NCBI GenBank assembly: GCA_031256125.1
Contig: JAIRRE010000088.1
Coordinates: forward strand, 1-16,843
Source of the DNA: Burkholderiaceae bacterium
GTDB taxonomy: Bacteria > Pseudomonadota > Gammaproteobacteria > Burkholderiales > Burkholderiaceae_C
Direction: 5' to 3'
Length of the DNA: 16,843 bases
Position 1 is the first letter of the stretch; every line of letters begins with the position of its first letter. This document shows, piece after piece, positions 1 through 5,649 of this stretch. The notes under the pieces were generated by a model. It searched no databases. It saw only the letters and a list, made by a program, of their open reading frames with translations, and was not told the origin of the DNA. The position numbers and the translations under genes are program-made.

Positions 1-180
1 GGCGCGCCTGGATTTGGGATGAAATGCGAGGCGCAAGGCGCAGCAAGACCCGATGGTATCGCGCGCATTTGCAACGAAGCGAAAAACGCCCACCGCCTGA
101 ATGCGCCAGCCGCGAGGGACTTGTTCAACGTTGCCTTAACGCAAAACCCAAAACGCAAAAAGCACAGCTAAACTTTAAGC
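1..180. other. Intergenic region upstream of the ccsA-like gene
   Basis: I see no gene in this stretch. It opens with the palindrome GGCGCGCC and has tandem GGCGCA motifs around positions 30-43. An AT-richer segment at 130-180 precedes the ccsA-like start and contains two copies of ACGCAAAA (139-146 and 153-160). No convincing -35/-10 pair or Shine-Dalgarno sequence was found before the ATG at 181. The composition of 15-140 resembles intergenic repeat-like sequence I associate with betaproteobacteria, but this is an impression and cannot be confirmed without other copies. Confidence 0.4.
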
Positions 181-1032
181 ATGTCGATTCTAGTCAGCGC
201 CTCTGCTGCCGCGCCCGGTCTGTGGCTGGGTTTGCTCGCGGCCGTGACTTATGCCGCCCCCGCACTGACCGGGCGGGCGCTGGGTGTGACGCACGCGCGC
301 CGGTTGCTCATCGCGGGGTGGGTTTTGCACGGGCTGCTGATCGGGTGGATGCTGCTGGCGCGCCAGCCCTTGCGCTTCGGCTTCGCGCCCGCACTCTCGG
401 TCACGGTGTGGCTGATGCTCACCGTGTATGTCATCGAAAGCCGCTGCTACCCGCAAATGCGCGCGCACCGGGCCAATCAGGGGATGCGCTGGATGGTGGC
501 GGCGGTTGGCGTGGCGGTGGTCGCGCTTTCGCTAGCCTTTCCCGGCGAATCCCTGCCCGCCACCGCCTCGCCATTGCTGCCACTGCACGGGGCGTTGGGC
601 ATTGCGGCTTACGGGCTGTTTGCCGCGGCGGTGGCGCACGCGCTGATCCTCTCTCGCGCCGAGGCGCGAATGCGCCACGCGGCGCTGTCTGCCGATGGCC
701 CCGAAAGCGGCTTGCCGCTGCTGACGCAGGAACGCCTGATGTTCGGCTTCGTTTGGGCCGGCTTCGTGCTGCTTACGCTCACGCTGGTGGCCGGGGCGCT
801 GTTCGGCGAACAACTCTACGGCGCGGCGTACCTGGGCTGGATCTGGGATCACAAACGGGTATTCACCGCGCTGTCATGGCTGATCTTTGCGGCCCTGCTG
901 CTGGGGCGCTGGAAATTCGGCTGGCGCGGCCGCCGCGCGGTACGGGCGCTGTATGCGGGCGCGGCGTGCTTGCTGCTGGGATATGCCGGATCGCGCTTTG
1001 TGTTGGAAGTGCTGCTGCACCGCGCCGTATGA
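181..1032 (+). CDS. CcsA/YpjD-type cytochrome c assembly membrane protein
   Basis: The 283-aa product is an integral inner-membrane protein of the CcsA/CcmC/YpjD family, which handles heme during c-type cytochrome maturation. About eight hydrophobic segments are visible (near residues 12-27, 42-60, 70-86, 104-120, 136-157, 189-208, 225-242 and 256-277). Conserved-looking histidines are H136, in a segment of the form LHGALGIAAYG, and H224, in WDHKRVFTALSW; the second resembles the family's heme-ligand region. The C-terminal GWRGRRAVR...GSRFVLE pattern is typical of proteobacterial YpjD homologues. The ATG at 181 is the first in-frame start and gives the expected N-terminal membrane segment, although no Shine-Dalgarno sequence precedes it. 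Its stop overlaps the next gene by ATGA. In related bacteria this gene lies next to ffh, which would be outside this window. Substrate and partners are inferred from family only. Confidence 0.88.
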   Translation: MSILVSASAAAPGLWLGLLAAVTYAAPALTGRALGVTHARRLLIAGWVLHGLLIGWMLLARQPLRFGFAPALSVTVWLMLTVYVIESRCYPQMRAHRANQGMRWMVAAVGVAVVALSLAFPGESLPATASPLLPLHGALGIAAYGLFAAAVAHALILSRAEARMRHAALSADGPESGLPLLTQERLMFGFVWAGFVLLTLTLVAGALFGEQLYGAAYLGWIWDHKRVFTALSWLIFAALLLGRWKFGWRGRRAVRALYAGAACLLLGYAGSRFVLEVLLHRAV

Positions 1033-1262
1033 AAGCTCTGCTCATTTTGCTGGTGATCGCCGCCGTGGTGTGGCTGTTCAAACGCGGCCAACACGTATCC
1101 GCGTCCGACGCCCATCCATCCGCCAAATCCGTAGTCAAACCGCAACCCATGCTGCGCTGCGCCCGCTGCGGCGTGCACCTGCCCGCCAGCAACGCCATTG
1201 CCGGCCGCGCGGGCCGCGCCTACTGCTGCGCCACGCATCAGCGGGAGGCCGAGAGCGGATAA
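1029..1262 (+). CDS. Small membrane-anchored PP0621-type zinc-binding protein
   Basis: This 77-aa protein has an N-terminal hydrophobic segment (residues 2-17, MKALLILLVIAAVVWLF) followed by a basic residue pair, so it is probably a single-pass membrane protein. Residues 44-70 carry a Cys-rich unit: C44-x2-C47-G-V-H-L-P, then Y65-C66-C67-x2-H70. The likely zinc ligands are C44, C47, C66 and H70. This matches the pattern of the uncharacterised PP0621 family that sits beside pilS in many beta- and gammaproteobacteria. The start codon overlaps the ccsA-like stop in ATGA, which implies translational coupling. A longer open frame runs through this gene from upstream, but its N-terminal part has no coding character. 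The function is unknown. Confidence 0.85.
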   Translation: MKALLILLVIAAVVWLFKRGQHVSASDAHPSAKSVVKPQPMLRCARCGVHLPASNAIAGRAGRAYCCATHQREAESG

Positions 1263-1290
1263 ATCCCGCCGGACACTACCCCACCCCTTT

Positions 1291-3081
1291 ATGGCTCTGC
1301 CCCCCCTCCCTGACCTTGTGACGGCATTGGCCGGGCGATCGCCCGCGCACCACGCCGCGTCCACGTCGATGGGACTGGAGCGGTTGTGGAAAACATTCAT
1401 GAGCGCCCGCGTGCTGACGGCGCTGTCGTTGCTGGCACTCGCTTGGGCGCTGGCGGAGTGGAGCAAGCCGCTGCCGCGATGGGTAGTCGCGTTGTCCATC
1501 GTGTATCTGGCCTGCACGGTGACGACGGGGTTGATGGCGCGGCCGCGCGAGCCGGGGCGGGCGTTCGATGGCCAATGGCTCTATACCGTCGGAGTCGATC
1601 TGGCCTGTTTCATGACGCTGGACATCCAGTCGGCGGGCGCCATCAACTTCACGCCGCTGCTGGCCTTGCCGGTGCTGGAGGCAGCCATCCTCGGTTCGCG
1701 CGCGCTGGCGCTGGGCACGGCGGCGCTGACGTGCGTGCTGTTGCTGGGCCACGCGCTGCTGACGGCATTCCACGCCAACTGGTCGGACGATGTCAACTTG
1801 GCGCAGGCGGCGCTGACCGGCGTGGCGCTACTGGTGCTGGGGTGGCTGACCAACCAGATGTCCAGGCGGCTGGTGCGCGAGGAAGCGCGCGCGCGCCTCA
1901 ACTGGGACCAGGCGCGCATGTTGGCGCTGGTCAACGACATGGTGATCGAATCGCTGACCGACGGCATTCTGGTGGTCGATCAGCAACATACCGTGCAAGC
2001 GGCCAATCCGGCGGCGCACCAGATGATAGGTTCGGCGCTAATCGTCACGCCGCAGACGTTTGACTTGGACGACGAGCCGGCCTGGCAGGATTTGGCTTTC
2101 CTGGCCGACCTGACGTTTGCCGCCGGACCGCGCGGATCGACCGAGATTACGCTGGCCCTGCCCGATGGCCGCCGCAGCCATTTGCGCGTGCGTACCGAGC
2201 GCACCGTCATGCAAGGCATGATGGCCCAGGGGTTGTGCGTGATGTTCCTGCAAGACTTGCGCGAACTCGAAGCGCAGGTACGCACCGAAAAGCTGGCGGC
2301 GATGGGACGCCTTTCGGCCGCCGTGGCGCACGAAATCCGCAATCCGCTGGCGGCTATTGCACAGGCCAACGCGCTGCTGGCCGAGGATTTGACCGGCTCG
2401 GCACCGCAACGCCTGACGGCTATCGTGCGCCAAAACGCCGAGCGGCTGGATCAAATCGTCGATGACATCCTGGACCTGACGCGGGTGCACGGCCAGAGTG
2501 CGACCGACCCAACGCAGACCACGCCATTGGACGCCCTGGTAGCCCAGGCGTGCGACGACTGGTCGCGTCAGCACACCACCGGGCCGCGGCTGGCGGTAAT
2601 ACCGCTGGCCCCGGGCGTGCAGGTCCAGTTCTCGCCTGAACATTTGCGGCGCGTACTGGTCAATTTGCTCGACAACGCGGCGCGCTATGCGTCTGCGCGC
2701 CCTGGCGCGATCGAGGTTCAAACGCAGGCCGAAGGCGCTCCGCCGACGCTGCGCGTGTGGAGCGATGGCGCGCCGCTGGAACCGAGCGTGCGGCGGCATT
2801 TGTTCGAGCCGTTTTTTTCTTCCGAAAGCCGTTCCAGCGGACTGGGCCTTTATATTTGCCGCGAACTGTGCGAACGCCACGGCGCGGACATTGCCTATGA
2901 GCGCGCGACCCGCCAACGCAATGACCAGGCGTGCGAAGGCAACGAGTTTTACGTCTCCTTCACCCGCGCTCTGGCCGGCATGAGCGGACAAGACGCGCCC
3001 GAACTGTTCGACCACTTGGCTGCCGCCGGCCCCATCGGCTCCACGGGCTCGACCCACGTACAAAATTCAAAGTCAGCATGA
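1291..3081 (+). CDS. pilS: PilS, sensor histidine kinase of the type IV pilus regulon
   Basis: The 596-aa product is the membrane sensor kinase that partners PilR. The N-terminal 190 residues hold about six membrane segments (near 39-56, 63-82, 96-112, 119-133, 138-160 and 174-190). A PAS-like domain follows at about 208-320 (MVIESLTDGILVVD...NPAAHQMIG). The H-box is EKLAAMGRLSAAVAHEIRNP, with phospho-acceptor His347. The ATP-binding part has an N-box (LVNLLDNAARYA, N462), an atypical G1 (WSDGAPLE instead of DNGPGI), and G2 at G517 (SSGLGLYICREL). As I recall, the atypical G1 is common in beta-proteobacterial PilS. I chose the ATG at 1291, 28 nt after the previous gene; ATG 1369 is a possible alternative, and neither has a clear Shine-Dalgarno sequence. 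The stop overlaps pilR by ATGA. The pilin genes it would control are not in this window. Confidence 0.93.
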   Translation: MALPPLPDLVTALAGRSPAHHAASTSMGLERLWKTFMSARVLTALSLLALAWALAEWSKPLPRWVVALSIVYLACTVTTGLMARPREPGRAFDGQWLYTVGVDLACFMTLDIQSAGAINFTPLLALPVLEAAILGSRALALGTAALTCVLLLGHALLTAFHANWSDDVNLAQAALTGVALLVLGWLTNQMSRRLVREEARARLNWDQARMLALVNDMVIESLTDGILVVDQQHTVQAANPAAHQMIGSALIVTPQTFDLDDEPAWQDLAFLADLTFAAGPRGSTEITLALPDGRRSHLRVRTERTVMQGMMAQGLCVMFLQDLRELEAQVRTEKLAAMGRLSAAVAHEIRNPLAAIAQANALLAEDLTGSAPQRLTAIVRQNAERLDQIVDDILDLTRVHGQSATDPTQTTPLDALVAQACDDWSRQHTTGPRLAVIPLAPGVQVQFSPEHLRRVLVNLLDNAARYASARPGAIEVQTQAEGAPPTLRVWSDGAPLEPSVRRHLFEPFFSSESRSSGLGLYICRELCERHGADIAYERATRQRNDQACEGNEFYVSFTRALAGMSGQDAPELFDHLAAAGPIGSTGSTHVQNSKSA

Positions 3082-4910
3082 ATCGCAACGATGCCTCCGA
3101 TCCGTCCTTGCCACCCGCCCGTGTGCTGGTCGTGGACGACGAACCCGATTTGCGCACGCTCTACGAGCTAACGCTGTTGCGCGAAGGGCACGATGTCAGT
3201 GCCGCCGGTTCGCTGGCCGAGGCGCGCGAGTTGCTGGCCGCGCGGGGCTTTAACGTAGTCATCACCGACATGCGCCTGCCCGACGGGCTGGGGCTGGAAT
3301 TGTTGCGTGAACTCGGCGCGGCCCAACGCCCGGAACGCTGCATCGTCATCACCGCTTATGGTTCGGCGGAAAACGCGGTCGAGGCGCTCAAGCATGGCGC
3401 ATTCGATTACTTGACCAAGCCGGTGGACCTCAAGCAGTTCCGCGCCGTGGTGCGTGCGGCGCAGAACGCCTCCAGCGGCACGCCGGACACGGTAGCCCCG
3501 GCCCCAAATACCATGCCTGGCACGCCGCTTGCGCCAGTCCAGCCCGTCGCACGTCCAGCGCCAGTAGCGCCGCCCGCCGCGCCACTGGCACCACCGGCGC
3601 AGCCTCCGGCGGATCGACCGGGCGCGCGCGTATTCGCCGCCGCGCCGCTTGTCACACCACCTGTCGCGCCGCAACGCGCGCCGCGCGCCGCCGCCTCCGA
3701 TGAACAGACAAACACCCGCGCCACGACCGCCGCGCGCTCCCTCGCGCGCCTGGTGGGCCAATCGCCGGTTATGCAGGCGGTCAAGGCGCGCATCACCAAG
3801 ATCGCGCACAGCATGGCCCCGGTACTGGTGCGCGGCGAAAGCGGCACCGGCAAGGAACTGGTGGCGCGCGCCATTCACGATTGCAGCCACCGCGCGGGCG
3901 GCCCTTTCGTGCCCGTGAACTGCGGCGCAATTCCCGAGAATCTGCTGGAGGCCGAATTCTTCGGCGCGCGCAAAGGCGCCTACACCGGCGCGACGCAAGA
4001 CCGGGAAGGATTTTTCCAGGCCGCGCGCGGCGGCACGCTGTTCCTTGACGAAATCGGCGACCTGCCGCTGGCGATGCAAGCCAAATTACTGCGCGCGATT
4101 CAGGAGCGGAGCATCCGGCCCTTGGGCGAAACACAGGAAAAAGCGGTGGACGTGCGCTTCATCAGTGCCACCCACAAGGATTTGGCCGCCGAGGTGCAAG
4201 CCGGGCGCTTCCGGCAAGACCTGTATTACCGTCTGAACGTCATCCAGATCATCGTCCCGCCGCTGCGCGAGCGCCGCGCCGATTTGCCGCTCTTGGCGCA
4301 TGCGCTGCTGGCGCGCATCGCGCGCGAAACCGGGCTGCCCGTGCCCGAACCATCACCGCGCCTGCTCGCCGGGCTACAAACCGCACCGCTGCCCGGCAAT
4401 GTGCGCGAACTGGAAAATATTCTGCACCGCGCCGTCGCGCTGGGGGATATGAGTGATAACGCCTGTAATCTGGACGAACTGACCGAATCGGGATGGAGCG
4501 CATTCGCCGCTCCTGTCGTGCAGCCGCCGGTCGCGCAGCCGCCCGTGGTTGCGGCGACACCCGAACCGGAACCGGAACCGGAACCCGCCCCATTTGCCGC
4601 CACCCCTCCACTGTTTCCGATAGCAGAACCGCGCTTGCCTGCCCTGCCGCGCGCTCCGCTGGCGCCGCCCGCGCCCAATGTGCCCATAGACCCGGCCAAC
4701 CTGCCGCGCGACCTGGAAGCGTGGATCAACGAGCAAGAGCGGCGCGTACTGGTACAGGCGCTGGAGCAAACGGGCTTCAACCGCACCGCCGCCGCTGCGC
4801 GACTGGGCTTGAATTTGCGCCAGATCCGCTACCGCATGGCGCGGCTGGGCATCGCTCCGCCGGGGGGCGGCGTGGATGATCGCGTCGACAGCGGTAATGG
4901 CGATGAGTAA
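3078..4910 (+). CDS. pilR: PilR, sigma-54-dependent response regulator
   Basis: The 610-aa product is an NtrC-type activator that, after phosphorylation by PilS, opens sigma-54 promoters such as that of pilA. The receiver domain is residues 15-130, with acidic D20/D21, phospho-acceptor D64, T92 and K114. The AAA+ domain spans about 224-455: Walker A GESGTGKE (253-260), the sigma-54 contact loop GAYTGA (300-305, Tyr variant of GAFTGA), Walker B LFLDEIGD (321-328), and the RERR region at about 397-400. A Fis-type helix-turn-helix lies at about 553-591. The protein is longer than the roughly 450-500 residues I expect for PilR. The excess is in two Pro/Ala-rich linkers (about 135-215 and 478-540, the latter with [11 protein letters not shown]). 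The ATG overlaps the pilS stop and no Shine-Dalgarno sequence is present, so coupling is likely. Confidence 0.95.
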   Translation: MNRNDASDPSLPPARVLVVDDEPDLRTLYELTLLREGHDVSAAGSLAEARELLAARGFNVVITDMRLPDGLGLELLRELGAAQRPERCIVITAYGSAENAVEALKHGAFDYLTKPVDLKQFRAVVRAAQNASSGTPDTVAPAPNTMPGTPLAPVQPVARPAPVAPPAAPLAPPAQPPADRPGARVFAAAPLVTPPVAPQRAPRAAASDEQTNTRATTAARSLARLVGQSPVMQAVKARITKIAHSMAPVLVRGESGTGKELVARAIHDCSHRAGGPFVPVNCGAIPENLLEAEFFGARKGAYTGATQDREGFFQAARGGTLFLDEIGDLPLAMQAKLLRAIQERSIRPLGETQEKAVDVRFISATHKDLAAEVQAGRFRQDLYYRLNVIQIIVPPLRERRADLPLLAHALLARIARETGLPVPEPSPRLLAGLQTAPLPGNVRELENILHRAVALGDMSDNACNLDELTESGWSAFAAPVVQPPVAQPPVVAATPEPEPEPEPAPFAATPPLFPIAEPRLPALPRAPLAPPAPNVPIDPANLPRDLEAWINEQERRVLVQALEQTGFNRTAAAARLGLNLRQIRYRMARLGIAPPGGGVDDRVDSGNGDE

Positions 4911-5517
4911 CGCCGTTCCCCCTGGCTGTAGCCTGCCGGACGATTTTTCCGGCGACCTCTGGCGCGATGGCTGGTATCGCCCGGCACGGCGATGCCCCTC
5001 CCCCAACTTCGGCCCGCGCCCCGCTGGCATCGACATCAGCCTGATCGTATTGCACGCCATCAGCCTGCCGCCTGGCGTTTACGGCGGCGGCGCAGTGCTC
5101 GACCTGTTCGGCAACCGGCTCGATTGGGACGCTCATCCCTATTTCCAGACCCTGCGAGGTCTGCAAGTCTCGACGCATTTTTTCATCCGGCGCGATGGCG
5201 CGCTGATCCAGTGCGTAAGCGGCGACGCGCGCGCTTGGCACGCAGGACAGTCAAGCTGGCGCGGGCGCGTCAACTGCAACGATTACGCCATCGGCATCGA
5301 ACTCGAGGGGCTGGACGGCGGCGCGTTTGAAGTGCCGCAATACACCGCGCTAACGCACTTGGCGGCCAGCCTGGCGCGCCACTACCCCATCGACGCCGTC
5401 GCCGGCCATGAACACATCGCCCCGGGCCGTAAACACGACCCTGGACCGGGCTTCGATTGGGCGCGGTTTCAACGCCAACTAACGCCGGAACTGGGCAAGC
5501 CGCTGAACTGGCCTTGA
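4903..5517 (+). CDS. ampD: AmpD, cytoplasmic N-acetyl-anhydromuramyl-L-alanine amidase
   Basis: AmpD cleaves the amide bond of anhydromuropeptides in peptidoglycan recycling and so limits the inducer of AmpR-controlled beta-lactamases. The 204-aa product belongs to the amidase_2 family. Zinc ligands H51 (VLHAIS), H169 (GHEHIAPGRK) and D179 (KHDPGP) are visible, along with catalytic-type E133 (IGIELEG) and K177. These correspond to H34, H154, D164, E116 and K162 of Citrobacter freundii AmpD. No signal peptide is seen, so it is cytoplasmic AmpD and not a periplasmic paralogue. Three in-frame ATGs exist (4876, 4897, 4903). I prefer 4903 because it gives the shortest overlap with pilR (8 nt), but the start is uncertain. 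No ampR or beta-lactamase gene is nearby. Confidence 0.93.
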   Translation: MSNAVPPGCSLPDDFSGDLWRDGWYRPARRCPSPNFGPRPAGIDISLIVLHAISLPPGVYGGGAVLDLFGNRLDWDAHPYFQTLRGLQVSTHFFIRRDGALIQCVSGDARAWHAGQSSWRGRVNCNDYAIGIELEGLDGGAFEVPQYTALTHLAASLARHYPIDAVAGHEHIAPGRKHDPGPGFDWARFQRQLTPELGKPLNWP

Positions 5518-5562
5518 AAGTCAACGGGTTGCACGGCAGCAAACCCGGCCCGATAGCGTCAA

Positions 5563-5578
5563 ACACAATATCTAGTGG
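5563..5578 (+). promoter_or_regulatory. NrdR box 1 upstream of nrdA
   Basis: The 16-mer ACACAATATCTAGTGG fits the recalled NrdR-box consensus ACACWATATATWGTGT at 14 of 16 positions. NrdR is the ATP-cone zinc-ribbon repressor that senses nucleotide levels and represses nrd operons. The first base of this box lies 32 bp from that of the second box, about three helical turns, as is usual for paired NrdR sites. The nrdR gene is not in this window. Confidence 0.82.
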
Positions 5579-5594
5579 TAGAAACCAATAAATA

Positions 5595-5610
5595 ACACTA
5601 TATATTGTGG
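5595..5610 (+). promoter_or_regulatory. NrdR box 2 upstream of nrdA
   Basis: The 16-mer ACACTATATATTGTGG matches the recalled NrdR-box consensus at 15 of 16 positions and is close to a perfect dyad. It is separated from box 1 by 16 bp. Its core contains TATATT (5601-5606), a plausible -10 element, so NrdR binding here would block RNA polymerase directly. Confidence 0.87.
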
Positions 5611-5619
5611 TATGGTTCG

Positions 5620-5640
5620 CTCCTTGCATTTTTCAAGGAG
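5620..5640 (+). promoter_or_regulatory. Inverted repeat covering the nrdA ribosome binding site
   Basis: CTCCTTG (5620-5626) and CAAGGAG (5634-5640) are perfect reverse complements around the 7-nt loop CATTTTT. The 3' arm contains the full Shine-Dalgarno AAGGAG (5635-5640), placed 9 nt before the ATG at 5650. In RNA the hairpin would hide the ribosome binding site. TTGCATT also occurs twice (5624-5630 and 5642-5648), which could allow an alternative pairing. A function as a DNA operator is equally possible. Confidence 0.6.
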
Positions 5641-5649
5641 ATTGCATTC

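Larger units (their letters stand above)
5518..5649. other. Regulatory gap between ampD and nrdA
   Basis: This 132-base gap is AT-rich in its second half, unlike its surroundings. It contains an imperfect hairpin after ampD (GGGTTGC at 5526-5532 with GCAAACCC at 5539-5546, one bulged A) without a T tract. It also holds two NrdR boxes and the inverted repeat over the nrdA ribosome binding site, listed separately. A likely -10 element is TATATT (5601-5606), inside the second NrdR box, which would give a leader of about 37 nt. TATGGT (5611-5616) preceded by TGG is an alternative extended -10. No good -35 is visible for either. Confidence 0.6.

Noticed and set aside
24..1262. A 412-codon + strand frame starting at 24 and reading through the ccsA-like gene.
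   Set aside because: Only its last 77 codons (the PP0621-type protein) have coding character. The rest is the wrong frame of the ccsA-like gene.
2038..3063. A 341-codon - strand frame opposite pilS.
   Set aside because: Shadow of a confident gene, with Arg/Gln/Ala-rich translation and no domain.
5526..5546. GGGTTGC/GCAAACCC hairpin after ampD as a terminator.
   Set aside because: The stem has a bulge and no T tract follows, so it is not a convincing intrinsic terminator.
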